The notes below the pieces were generated by a model. It did no database searches, was not told the origin of the DNA, and saw nothing but the letters and a program-made list of their open reading frames with translations. From the NCBI GenBank assembly GCA_022826305.1, contig JAJDVC010000082.1:1-39249 (forward strand): a stretch of 39,249 bases of DNA, in the 5' to 3' direction. Below, one piece after another: positions 8,027 to 18,800 of the stretch (positions are counted from its first letter, which is position 1; every line of letters starts with the position of its first letter). A program made the translations under genes and the position numbers. Source of the DNA: Gammaproteobacteria bacterium. Its GTDB lineage: Bacteria > Pseudomonadota > Gammaproteobacteria > Arenicellales > Poriferihabitantaceae.

Positions 8027-10107
8027 TAGTTTCTCCTGCGGGGGTTGTTCCGCCTCAGGGCGACCAGAGCGTCTGCTGCTATCGCACCGCAGCCCTGCGC
8101 CCGTACCAGAACCGGGTTGATCTCAACCTCGACAATATCCTGTCCGCGATCCTGAATCAATGCCGAGATACTCCGGATAATACCGACAACGGCATCGACA
8201 TCGGCCTTTGCCCTGCCCCGAAAGCCATCCAGCAATGGCCAGGTGCCGAGCGACCGCAGTGCCGTGCGGATTTCCGTATCGGACACGGGGAAAAGCAGCA
8301 GGCGGGTATCGCTCACCAGTTCCACCAGAGTACCGCCGAAACCGACATTCAGGTAATGTCCGAACTGCTTGTCGTATCCCACTCCGATCACCAGTTCTGC
8401 AACGGTGTCCCTGATCATCTCCTCAATCAACAGGGCTCCGGAGATCTGTCTGATGCGATCGCACTCCCCGAAAAACCGGGAATCGTTTTCAACGCCGATT
8501 ACCACGGCATTCTGGTCGGTCTTGTGAACCATGGTCGGGCAAAGCGCCTTGACTACCAGCGGGTAGCCCACGCGTCGGGCCACCTCCGTATCCGGTCTTT
8601 CGGTTATCCGCACGGCTGCGGGGACACGAATGCCGTATGACTTGAGCAAGGATTTCGACTCGTACTCGTCAAGCTGCATTACCCGCTCCGGTTCGACCGG
8701 TCTGCCCGGTCTCGACAGAACGGGCAAGTGGAAGGGGCCGTCCCACGCCATGCCTATCCTGCTCATGGCTTCAATTGCCGACAGGGCCTGATCCACACCA
8801 TGCAGCGGCACGATGCCATTCGCAAGCAGGAGTTCGCGTATCGATTCATGATAGTTTTCCGAAAGACAGGTGACCGTGGCGCCTCTTGTATCGGTAATTC
8901 TGCAGGCATCGGCAAACGCCTGCACGGTGATCTTCCATTCATCCATGTCGCAGTCATTGACGAACGGAAAGTCGATGACCAGCAGCACCAAATCGTAATT
9001 CCCCTCCATCATCGCACGGAATGTCCGGTTCAGGCGCTGCCGGTCTCCCCAGATGAACGTGTGGTAATCCAGCGGATTGTCAATAGCGACGAATTCATTC
9101 AGGGTTTCCTGGAGCGAGAGACGGTGTTTGCCGGTAATCGCCGGAAATCTGATATCCCGACCAGTGGAGAGATCCGCCACCAGCGAGGCCTCACCGCCCG
9201 AGCAACTCATGGAAGCAATGCGATTACCGGGAAGCGGACCATGAACACAAGCCAGTTTCAGCGTCTCCAGAAGGATCTCCGGCGTATTGACGAGCCCGAT
9301 TCCCAGACGTTCAAAGAGCGTCTTGTAGAGTCCGGACTCCCCGGCCATGGTTGCCGTATGGCTCATGGTGATACGTGCTCCGATATCCGACACCCCGGTT
9401 TTCAGCACGACAATCGGTATCTTCCTGCGGCGCGCTTCTTCTGCAAGCTCAATAAAGCGAGGCAGGTCGTTCAAGCCTTCGATATGCAGTCCGATAGCCC
9501 GGATACGAGGATTTTCAAGTGCTGCGTCGACAATCCCCTCGATGCCGAGCATCGCCTGGTTGCCGATGGTTATCAGCCAGGCAATCGGCAATCCGCGTTG
9601 CTGCAAGGTAAGATTGATGCCGATATTGCCGCTTGAGGAAACCAGTGCGACCCCCGATCCGGTACGGGTCAGCCCGTGCTGGTCAGGAAACAATGCCGCA
9701 CCGAGCAAGGCATTGACGTAGCCATAGCAGTTGGGGCCGAGAACAGGCATGTTGCCCGCTGCCGCGCATAGCCGTCTCTGGCGTCCCGCACCATCTGCCC
9801 CCACTTCCTTGAAGCCGGAAGCCAGACAGACGGCGCCTCCGGCCCCGAGAGCATCCAGTTGCCTGACGACTTCAATCGTCGGCTCTGCCGGAATACCGAC
9901 GAATGCCGCATCCGGCCCCTCGGGCAACTCCGACAGGCTTCCGAAACATGTAATGCCGGCCATTTGCGAACGCTTCGGATTGACCGCCCACATCGGGCCG
10001 GTGTATCCAAGCTTTCTGCATTGCATCAGCACGCGCTCGGATTCGTCCCCTCCGATAACGGCGATGGAACGGGGGTTCAGGAAACGAACCAGTCGCTCCG
10101 TCTCCAC
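8026..10107 (-). CDS. NDP-forming acyl-CoA synthetase (fused alpha-beta)
   Basis: This 693-residue ligase makes an acyl-CoA from the acid, CoA and ATP through a phosphohistidine. The N-terminal CoA-binding domain has FLNPRSIAVIGG, GPNCYGYVN and SSSGNIG. The phosphorylated His is about residue 250, in SHTATMAGE (usual motif SHTGALAG). The C-terminal ATP-grasp domain starts near LDEYESKSLLKSYGI and contains YPLVVKAL and EVEINPVLV. I chose a GTG start at 10107, two bases after the stop of the acyl-CoA dehydrogenase and preceded by a G-rich site. An ATG at 10191 would overlap that gene by about 80 bases and add residues that do not match the family. Context suggests it activates carnitine, crotonobetaine or gamma-butyrobetaine, taking the place of CaiC or CaiB; this is inference. 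Confidence 0.85.
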   Translation of the reverse strand: METERLVRFLNPRSIAVIGGDESERVLMQCRKLGYTGPMWAVNPKRSQMAGITCFGSLSELPEGPDAAFVGIPAEPTIEVVRQLDALGAGGAVCLASGFKEVGADGAGRQRRLCAAAGNMPVLGPNCYGYVNALLGAALFPDQHGLTRTGSGVALVSSSGNIGINLTLQQRGLPIAWLITIGNQAMLGIEGIVDAALENPRIRAIGLHIEGLNDLPRFIELAEEARRRKIPIVVLKTGVSDIGARITMSHTATMAGESGLYKTLFERLGIGLVNTPEILLETLKLACVHGPLPGNRIASMSCSGGEASLVADLSTGRDIRFPAITGKHRLSLQETLNEFVAIDNPLDYHTFIWGDRQRLNRTFRAMMEGNYDLVLLVIDFPFVNDCDMDEWKITVQAFADACRITDTRGATVTCLSENYHESIRELLLANGIVPLHGVDQALSAIEAMSRIGMAWDGPFHLPVLSRPGRPVEPERVMQLDEYESKSLLKSYGIRVPAAVRITERPDTEVARRVGYPLVVKALCPTMVHKTDQNAVVIGVENDSRFFGECDRIRQISGALLIEEMIRDTVAELVIGVGYDKQFGHYLNVGFGGTLVELVSDTRLLLFPVSDTEIRTALRSLGTWPLLDGFRGRAKADVDAVVGIIRSISALIQDRGQDIVEVEINPVLVRAQGCGAIAADALVALRRNNPRRRN

Positions 10108-10109
10108 GG

Positions 10110-11282
10110 CTACTGCCCCCCGGACGCTTCCAGCGGACGCAGTATGGAGCGGGAAATGATGAGACGCTGGATTTCGCTGGTCCCTTCCCATATCCGTTCA
10201 ACCCGCGCATCCCGCCATATCCGTTCAAGCGGCAGATCCGACATCAGCCCCATTCCACCGAAAATCTGTATGGCTTCATCAGCAATGTAGGCAAGGGCCT
10301 CGGTGGTGGAAAGCTTGGCTAGCGCAGCATCCATATCCGTCAGGTTGTTCTCATTGGCCCTGGCTCCTGCCTGGTAGGTGATGAGTTCCGCTGCGCGCAG
10401 CTTGAGGGCCATATCCGCCAACTTGAAACTGACTCCCTGAAACTTTCCTATCGTCTGGTTGAACTGGATACGGGTAGCAGCGTGCTGACTGGCCAGTTCG
10501 AATGCCCGGTCACACCTTCCAAGACAGATCGCGGCAACCTGAAGACGGGTATTCCCCAGCCAGTCGTTGGCGACCTCAAACCCCTGATCCACCGTACCCA
10601 GCACCTGCTCCTGAGAAACACGGCAGTTGTCGAACTCCAGAATGCAGTTGTGGTATCCGCGGTGAGATACGCTGTCGTATCCCTTGCGCACCACAAATCC
10701 GGGCGTACCCATGTCAACCAGAAATGCAGTGATTCTCTTGCGTGGCCCGCGTGGCGAGTCATCTACACCGGTTGCCGCAAACAGGATTACAAAATCCGCC
10801 ACATCGGCGTGACTGATGAAATGCTTGGTACCATTGATGACGTAATCTCCGTTTCTTGCCTCTGCACGACAGGACATCGAACGCACATCCGATCCGGCGC
10901 CGGGTTCGGTCATGGCAAGGCAGTCAACCCTTTCCCCCCTGATGCAGGGTAGCAGGTATTTCTCACGCTGTTCCCCGACACAGGCCTGAAGGATATTGCT
11001 GGGCCGTCCAACCGTGTACTGCAAGGCGTAGCTTGCCCGCCCAAGTTCCCTGTCGAGCATGCACATGGACAGGGGATCAAGCCCGCCCCCGCCAAGATTT
11101 TCCGGCATGTTGGCCGCATAGAGTCCGGCGGCCAGGGAGCTTTCCATGATCCGATGACGCAATTCCCGGGGAACCGCCCCTGTGCGCTCGACCTCTTCCT
11201 CGTGCGGATAGAGTTCCTGCTCGACAAATCGCCGGGCAGTTTCGATCAGCATCAACTGTTCTTCAGTATGTTCGAAATCCAT
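10110..11282 (-). CDS. Acyl-CoA dehydrogenase
   Basis: This 390-residue FAD enzyme introduces a double bond between C2 and C3 of an acyl-CoA. FAD- and substrate-binding motifs are present: AMTEPGAGSDVRSM, the central GTKHFISHA, then TRIQFNQTIGKFQ and FGGMGLMSDLPLERIWRDAR. The catalytic Glu is about residue 366 in WEGTSEIQR. The start at MDFEHTEEQ (ATG at 11282, GGGA upstream) matches the usual N-terminus; a longer frame to 11351 adds atypical residues. It sits two bases before the acyl-CoA synthetase start. In the carnitine setting it would act on gamma-butyrobetainyl-CoA, or as crotonobetainyl-CoA reductase (CaiA role). Generic short-chain acyl-CoA oxidation is also possible. Confidence 0.85.
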   Translation of the reverse strand: MDFEHTEEQLMLIETARRFVEQELYPHEEEVERTGAVPRELRHRIMESSLAAGLYAANMPENLGGGGLDPLSMCMLDRELGRASYALQYTVGRPSNILQACVGEQREKYLLPCIRGERVDCLAMTEPGAGSDVRSMSCRAEARNGDYVINGTKHFISHADVADFVILFAATGVDDSPRGPRKRITAFLVDMGTPGFVVRKGYDSVSHRGYHNCILEFDNCRVSQEQVLGTVDQGFEVANDWLGNTRLQVAAICLGRCDRAFELASQHAATRIQFNQTIGKFQGVSFKLADMALKLRAAELITYQAGARANENNLTDMDAALAKLSTTEALAYIADEAIQIFGGMGLMSDLPLERIWRDARVERIWEGTSEIQRLIISRSILRPLEASGGQ

Positions 11283-11825
11283 GAGCATTCCCACACAGAT
11301 GTTTGAATGAACCCGGTCAATCCCGGGTCTTGCGCCCCGCCTCCGGCCCATGCGCCGGGCGATTTGTCAGGGCATGCGTGAGGGTCGGCAGACGGGGATT
11401 GTATCGCGGACAGGGTGAGGGATGCGACATCGGGGGATTCGCGATTCGGGTTGCCGGGGCAGGGGGGGGCGCCGACCTGTTTGCGTCAGACCGAAACACC
11501 GACATGCAGAACAGGCCGAAACGACCGGGAGGCAGCAGTCATGCCCCCCTCACTCACGCCGGGCCATCTGGCAAGATGTCGCAACTGGCATGATTCGGTA
11601 ACGGTCAGGGGCGTGGCCGGGATCGGGGCCACTTCACTGCTCCTGGCCGGCGCCGTCGGCATCACCTCGATCGGAAGCCTTTATCCGACCGCCCTGCAGG
11701 CCGGAGATCCCGGACCGCCGGGACCACCGGCAGCACCTCTCCTCAGATCCTCCCGCCTGATCCCCCTGCCTGCCCGGCATGCCACGGCAACCAGCGCGCC
11801 GCGCCGCCGCACCAGGGCCCCGGGC
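11283..11825. other. Intergenic region between enoyl-CoA hydratase and acyl-CoA dehydrogenase
   Basis: This gap separates two minus-strand genes. It contains a short inverted repeat near 11311-11328 (ACCCGG/CCGGGT), too weak to call a terminator. A plus-strand frame starting at 11539 has a good GGGAGG site but runs antisense through the hydratase gene. No supported gene or promoter was found. Confidence 0.4.
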
Positions 11826-12623
11826 CTACTCCCCCTCGAAGCTCGGCTTCCGCCTTTCACTGAATGCAAGAATCCCTTCCCGGCGGTCCCGGGTCGGTAC
11901 CGTCCGGTTGTAGGCCTCGATCTCGAAGGCCAGCCCATCCGACAGCGACATCTGCAACCCGCGGCGTATCGACTGCTTGGCCTGCAGGACCGCCACCGGC
12001 GCATTGCCCGCAATCCGCCGCGCCACCTCCACCACCGCCGGCATCAGCTGCTCCCGCTCCACCACCGCATTCGCCAGTCCCCACTCCAGCGCCTCCGCCG
12101 CCGTGAACACACGACCGCTCAGGATCACCTCCTTTGCCCGGCGCTCCCCGATCGCGCGCGCCAGCGTCTGCGTCCCGCCGGCCCCCGGCATGATCCCCAG
12201 CCCGGTTTCCGGCAGCGCAAAACGCGCATGCTCGGCAACATAGATGAAATCCAGCAGGCAGGCGATTTCACAGCCGCCGCCATGGGCGGCCCCGTTGACC
12301 GCCCCGATGACCGGTACCGGACAGTCGAGAATCGCCCGCACCATGCGTTCATAGACCAGATGCTGCCTGTACCACTGCCTATCGCTCATCCCCTTGCGCT
12401 CCCTGAGATCCCCGCCGGCGCAAAACGCCCGGTCCCCTGCCCCGGTCAGTATGATGCACCGCGTCCCGTCACGATCCAGCGACAACTCCTCGAACAACTG
12501 GTACAGTTCCTGCGCCATCACGGTATTGAAGGCATTCGCGACCTCCGGACGGTTCAACGTGACGCACGGCACAAGCTCCAGTGCCTGTGCAAGTTCCAGG
12601 GTCGTGTATCGATGCTTCTTCAT
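11826..12623 (-). CDS. Enoyl-CoA hydratase/isomerase family protein
   Basis: This 265-residue crotonase-fold enzyme is distinct from the CaiD-like protein. It keeps both catalytic carboxylates, Glu119 in HGGGCE and Glu139 in FALPE, and the intact loop GLGIMPGAGGTQ, so it should hydrate a trans-2-enoyl-CoA. CAGGDLRE and the closing FSERRKPSFEGE are typical of the family. I chose the ATG at 12623 (MKKHRYTTLE), with AGGTGA eleven bases upstream; the longer frame to 12695 adds residues unlike the family. It lies 213 nt after the PKS stop, and a scrap of a related gene lies in that gap. The substrate is unknown; it may serve beta-oxidation of the carnitine-derived chain or a PKS-derived acyl group. 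Confidence 0.85.
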   Translation of the reverse strand: MKKHRYTTLELAQALELVPCVTLNRPEVANAFNTVMAQELYQLFEELSLDRDGTRCIILTGAGDRAFCAGGDLRERKGMSDRQWYRQHLVYERMVRAILDCPVPVIGAVNGAAHGGGCEIACLLDFIYVAEHARFALPETGLGIMPGAGGTQTLARAIGERRAKEVILSGRVFTAAEALEWGLANAVVEREQLMPAVVEVARRIAGNAPVAVLQAKQSIRRGLQMSLSDGLAFEIEAYNRTVPTRDRREGILAFSERRKPSFEGE

Positions 12624-12771
12624 GAAAACCGGGGTCACCTGAACCGGACGGGAAATCCCTGGGAGAATTCTAGTGCAGACAACCGGTCGGATCAATCGGG
12701 CTGCCGACGCGACCCCTGCCGGAAGTCAAGCCCGGTGATGACGTCTGCTCCCCTGGCGGGACGGGATGTGC

Positions 12772-12820
12772 TCGCCAGTCTGCATCCAGTGCCTCCGCCA
12801 CCGTGAACACACGACCGCTC
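12772..12820 (-). pseudogene. Enoyl-CoA hydratase gene fragment next to the PKS stop
   Basis: These 49 bases repeat 12071-12120, inside the enoyl-CoA hydratase gene, with one mismatch in the last 30 bases and a few differences plus one indel before them. Read on the minus strand they encode SGRVFTVAEALDADWRA, against SGRVFTAAEALEWGLAN in the gene. The fragment ends 16 bases from the PKS stop codon. It has no start and no remaining catalytic part. It is a relic of a duplicated or recombined hydratase gene. Confidence 0.7.
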
Positions 12821-12836
12821 CCATGAAATGACTGCT

Positions 12837-15800
12837 TCAGACAGGAGTCGCCCGATCCCGGAACCAGTGATGCCGACGTTCGAATGGGTAGCCCGGCAAC
12901 GAAATCCGACGACGGGTTTCGCCGACGAAGAGCCCCTCGAAGGACAATGCGAGACCAGCCTCGTAGGCCGCAGCAACCGCATCCACGAAATCGCCTCCCG
13001 AACTGGAGACCGCAACTACCCGACGATCCGACGGCCGCCCCAAACCGGCCAGCACCATCGGCGGGCGGGCGCTGTCACCTGCTGTCCGGGCCTCAAGCCC
13101 CGTCTTCGTTCCGTCGCCCGGGCCGATCTCGACAATTACATCGGCCCCCTTCTCCGCCAGTGTCCCGATACAGGTGTCGAAGGCTTGCGTTTTGGTCACA
13201 GCATGCTGGCGCCAATGCGTCCCGTCTCGCAACTCGCCGGGCCCGAGCACATGGCCCGACACGCCGCTGATCATTGTCAGAGACGGCGGATTCACGGCGA
13301 TCTCGACCGGTTGTCCGGCATCGGGATCGTCCAGGCTTGCCGCCAGAAGCAGGCCATCCTCCAGTCCGAACACGCGGGCGGCTTGTGCGGCCGCAAGCGC
13401 GCCGACTCCGTGACCGAGCACGATGCTCGGGCGCACACCAACGCTCGACCAGAGCGCCGTGAGTGCGCATTCGAGCGCGTAGGTCGCGGACCGTTCCCAT
13501 TGCGGATGTGCTCGCTCCCCGTCCGGATCCGGCCGCTCGAACATTTCGTCCAGCAACGAGACACCGCATGCCTTGCGAAGCGCCTCCTCACAACGGTCGA
13601 GAATCCTCCGAACCACTGGCTCGCTCCCGTACAGCACCTCACCCATCCTGATCCATCGGTTTCCATGACTGGCATAGGTGAAAGCGATTGCTCCTGCTGG
13701 CCGCGTCGGGTCAGGTCCCCTGTCGGCCTCTGCAAGCTCCCGTAGCCCCCCGCGCAGCGACTCGCAATCGGTGAACACCACGGCCGCACGGCGGTCAAAA
13801 TGATTCCGTCCCATGCCGGCGGTCCACGCCATGTCGGACAGCGCCGCATGGGACGCTACGTCTTCCGATGCAGACGCCGACTGTGAATCGTCAAGCCATG
13901 CAAGATACCGCCCTGCCAGTTTCCGGAGCGATGCATCGGACTTGCCGGAAAGCGGCAGGATTCGTCTTTCGCGAGCAGAAAGACCGTCAGGGCCAGGGCC
14001 GTCGTCCGCCTGCAACGACCCTGCAACGTCATCCATCGGCGGGACGCAGACCAGTCGCGCCGCGCCAGCTGGACCAGATCGGCGGTTTTCCGGGCCGCCG
14101 TATCCTTCCACCACGACATGCGCATTCGTTCCCGATATTCCGAAGGCACTGACCCCGGCCCGTGGCGGCCGGTTCGGCTGGCGTGGCCAGTCCGTGTTTT
14201 CCGATACCACACGCACCGGCAAGCTGTCCCAGTCCAGATGCGGACTCGGATCCTGGAAATGAAGGTGTTTCGGAATTACGCCGGAGTGCATGGCAAGGAC
14301 CACCTTGATCAGCCCCGCAACCCCCGCCGCCGATTCCAGATGACCGACATTTGTCTTGACCGAACCGATCAGCAACGGGTGGTCCTGCTCACGTCCCCTG
14401 CCGTAAACCGCTGCCGCGGCCCGCACCTCGATCGGATCGCCCAGCTCCGATCCTGCGCCGTGGGCCTCCAGATAATCGACGTCGGAAGGATGAATACCTG
14501 CCTGGGACAGCGCTTCGTCGATCACCCGCTCCTGCGCGGATCCGTTCGGAACCGTCGGGCCCGCGCTCACCCCGTTCTGGTTGACCGCCGCTCCCCGGAT
14601 CACGGCCCAGATACGATCGCCGTCGACCTCCGCCTCGCCAAGACGCTTGAGAACCACCATCCCGCAACCCTCGCTTCTCACGAAACCGTCCGCGGCAGCG
14701 TCGAACGTCTTGCACCGGCCCTGCCGGGACAGCATTCCCAGAGCCGCCATTTCACTGGTCAGCCCGGGCGAAAGAACCGCGTTGACACCGCCGACCAGGG
14801 CAAGGTCTATCTCTCCCTCCCGCAATCCCGCAACCGCCTGCTGCACCGTGACCAGCGATGCCGCACAGTTGAGCATTACCGGCATTGCCGGCCCTGCGAG
14901 TCCCAGCTTGAAGGCGATAGCGCCGACCGCCATGCTGCTTGCCGTACCGAGATAGTTGAGATCCTCTCCGCCCGCTGTCAGCATCAGATCGCGATACTCG
15001 CTGGTCGAGATGCCTGCATAAACCCCGGTTCGGCTACCCTTCAGCCCCTCCGGATCGATCCCTGCATCTTCGAGCGCCCGCCAACTCGTCTCCAGCAGAA
15101 GTCGTTGTTGCGGATCCATCATGCGGGCGCCAATCGGCGTCATGCCGAAGAAGCGCTCGTCGAAACGGCCGATCCCATCGACGAAACCGCCTTGCCTCGA
15201 GGCACCTTCTCCAGCTGCCGGATCGCCAAGGATCCCCGTCCAGGGGCCGCTGTCCGGTCGTGTGTTCGTCACCTCATCGCAACCAGCTTCAAGCTGGCGC
15301 CAGAATGCCGCGATATCCGGAGCACCAGGAAACCGGCACGCCATGCCGATTATCGCCACCCCATCGTCCCCGTTCCGTACCGGCGGTCGGGATCTCGGTT
15401 CGGGATCGGACCGAGGAGCGGATTCCGGTTCGGCTCCGCCGAGCACATCCACCAGATGGCGAGCGAGATCGGAGATGGTCGGGAAGTCGAATACGAGTGT
15501 ATTCGGGGCCATGTAGCTATCGGCAAAGGCACGGTTGAGGCGATTCCGCAACTCGACCGCCATCAGGGAGTCCATTCCCATATCGAAGAACCCCACCGAG
15601 TCGTCCGGCGCCGACGGCAGCCTCAGCACTGCCTGTACCTCCCGTTGAAGGAAGGACACCAGAAGGTTCTCACGTCCCGCTATCGGCGTCGCGGAAAGCC
15701 GGGTCAGCAGGTCTTCCGATGAGGACGAATCCTCGTCATCGTCCGTAGCCACGGTGAGCAGGTCCGCCAGGATGGACGGCTGGCCTGCCAGGGAATCCCC

Positions 15801-18800
15801 GAATATCGGCCAATCCACTGCAGCCACAACCGCATTCGTCACATCCTGCCGCAACAGGCGCTCGAATGCCCTGAAGCCCTGCTCCGGGGTGAACCAGCCG
15901 GTGCCGGATGCTTCCCGCCGCCCGGCGATCCGCGCCCGTTGCTCCTCCGCCTCGCCCAGCTCCGACCATGCGCCCCAGGCAATGGCCTGCCCCGGCAGTC
16001 CCAGCGCGCGCCGGTGGGCGGCAAGCTGATCAAGAAAGGCGTTGGCCGCCGCATGGTTTGCCTGGCCCGGATTGCCCAGTATTCCCGCGACACTCGAGAA
16101 CAGGACGAACATGTCCAGATCCCGACCCGCCGTCGCCCGGTGCAGGTGCCAGGCGCCCAGCATCTTCGGCCAGAGGACCGTTTCGAAGCTCTCCCAGGTC
16201 TGGTTGCCAAGGGCGGCATCCGACAGCACGCCGACACTGTGGATCACGCCGGCAAGCGGCGGCAGGGCTTCGTCAATCCGCGCCAGCATGGCATCAAGCG
16301 CATCCGTGTCCGTCACGTCGGCAAGCTCGACCTCGATCCCGAACCCTCGGGCGCGCAACGCCTCGATTGCCTTTCCTGCTGCCGCGTCCGGCGACCTGCG
16401 GCCGTTCAGCACGACTGTTCCGGCGCCGTGCTCGGCAAGCCATTCCGCAAGAGCGCTGCCGATGCCGCCCAGGCCGCCTGTCACCAGATAGGTACGGTCC
16501 TCGCGCAGCCGGCCCGTCTCGATCGGAGACATTGCAAGTACAATCTTGCCGATGTGTCGGGCGGCGCGCATGTAGTCCATCGCGGCGCTCGTCTCCGCGA
16601 TGGGCCATCTGGTGTGCATGATTGGCGCAAGCTCACCGGCTGCAATCCGGGCCAGGATCCCCGCCAGGGCTGCCCCTGGTCGCGCCGGATCGTCTTGCTT
16701 CATCTGGTAGAGATCGAGGATCGAATAGGCGACATCGGGTCGAAGCGCAGCCATCTCGTCCTGGCTCAGGATGTCTCGTCTGGCGAGTTCCACAAAGCGT
16801 CCTCCTTGCGCGAGGCAGGCGAGACTCGCCTCGATGAAGCCCTCTCCCGTCAGACTGTTCAGCACCACGTCGATCCCGGTGCCATCCGTCGCGTCGAGAA
16901 TTTCCCTGCCGAATGCGGTAGAGCGACTGTCGAACACATGCTCCACGCCGAGCGCACGCAGGTATGCCTGCTTGGAGGCGCTTGCCGTGGCGAACACCTC
17001 CGCACCCGCCACCTGCGCCAACTGGACCGCCGCAAGCCCCACGCCGCCCGCACCGGCATGGATCAGGATCCGATCACCCGCCTTCAGTCCGGCAAGCTCG
17101 CAGGACAGCACGCATGTCACGAACACCGAAGGAATCGTGGCGAGTGCGGTTGCCGACACACCCGGCGGTGCGAGCGCCACCAGTTCTTCGCGCGTCACCA
17201 CCTCCGGTCCGAACGTGCCGAATGCAAAGCCGGCTACGCGATCACCTGCCGAGACGCCAGTTACATCGGCACCGGTTTCGACAATCCGGCCGCAAAATTC
17301 CTCCCCGAGCAGTCCCTCCTCAACCAGACCCATCGCCCGCAACATGTCGAGGAAATTGAGCCCGCAGGTTTCGACCGCAACGCGCACTTCCTTGGGTTCC
17401 AGACTGTGCACCGCCATCCGCCGCACCTGAAGGGATTCGATCGATCCTCCCTCATCGGGCGCCAGCAGCCAGTCCGTCTCTTCCGGCAGAGCGAGACGTT
17501 TCGTACCGGCCCCTGCCCGGACAAGTCGGGCCGACTGGCGGCGTCCCTGGCGATACGCAATGTGGTTCTCGGAATCCGCGAACAGCAATTCCTTCGGGAG
17601 AACGGCCTGCGGTTCCGAAATCCCGGGATCCAGATCCAGCAACCGCAACTGCAACTGTGGAGCCTCCCGCGCCACCACCCTGCCCAGGCCCCAAAGGGTA
17701 GCGCCAGCCAGTTGCCCGTTCCGCTCGCGTTCCAGCACCTGCGCACCGCGGGTCACGAACCAGACGCCCTTCTCGGGCACGGCGTCCGCATCCGCGATAC
17801 CCTGCACGAGCGCGAGTGCGCTTGCCGTCAACCGCCTCGTATCCGCCGCCATTTGTGCTGTCGTCGCATCAACCCCAGGACCGTCCCGTGCGACGAGATG
17901 CACGACGCCGGCGAGCGGCACATCCGCAGGCAGGTCTTCCATGAGCGTTCGCCAGGACTCGCGCCGTTCCATCTGGACCGCCGCCATGACAATTCCCGCT
18001 TCGGTCTCCCCCAGCGCACCTGATCCCTCCGGTTCGTCATCCGCCAGCACCACCATCTGGTTCTGCGCCACCAGTTGCTCCGCCAGCGCCAGCGCCGTAC
18101 CCCCCCGGTCAGCCGCCAGCACCCAGACGCCCTCCGGCAGCATGATTTCAGCCGGCCCCTGCGCCACGATCACGCCACGATCCGGCAAGCCGGACACTTC
18201 CGAACTGTCGATGCCGACAACTTCGGATTCCGTGAACCCCGTATCGGAGAGCGCCTGACGCCACACGTCGGGCCCGGCGAGAGCGTGGCCTGTGCGGTAA
18301 CGGTCGGCGAAGCGCCACCAGCCGTCCAGCTGTCCGAATATCAGGTCCATCCAGCCCCTGCCACGCTGGTTTTCCAGTGCCACCAGCAACCCCGAAGGGG
18401 CCAGGAGCACCCGGCAGTGGCCAAGCGTCTCATCCAGATGGCGCGTGGCGTGCAGCACGTTGGCTGCGATTACCAGATCGAAACCATGGGCCTCGAAGCC
18501 CTGGTCGATGGGATCCTTCTCGATATCGAGCACCCGGTAGTCGATCGAATCGCCCCCATCGCTGAAACGTGCTTCCGCATCTGCAAAGAAGCCGGCGGAT
18601 ATGTCGGTGTAGGTATAGTCGAACCGCCCGGACGGCAGCTCGGGCAGGATGTATTCAGTCGCCGAACCGATTCCGGCGCCTACCTCCAGCACGCGCAACC
18701 GGCGCCCCTCCGGCAATCCTTCCACCAGTTCCCGAAACACCTCTCCCAGCATGCGGTTCGCCGCCCGCCAGACCGGCGCCCGCCGATAGAGGGATCCGGC

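Noticed and set aside
11311-11328. Short inverted repeat ACCCGG/CCGGGT upstream of the acyl-CoA dehydrogenase
   Set aside because: Only six base pairs with no T-run; too weak for a terminator or operator call.
11539-12806. Plus-strand frame of about 420 codons with a good GGGAGG site before its ATG and one hydrophobic stretch
   Set aside because: Most of it runs antisense to a clear enoyl-CoA hydratase gene, it has biased low-complexity composition, and no family was recognised.
15939-18023. 694-codon plus-strand frame inside the PKS
   Set aside because: It is a reading-frame shadow of GC-rich PKS codons; the minus-strand protein has continuous ER, KR and ACP motifs across it.
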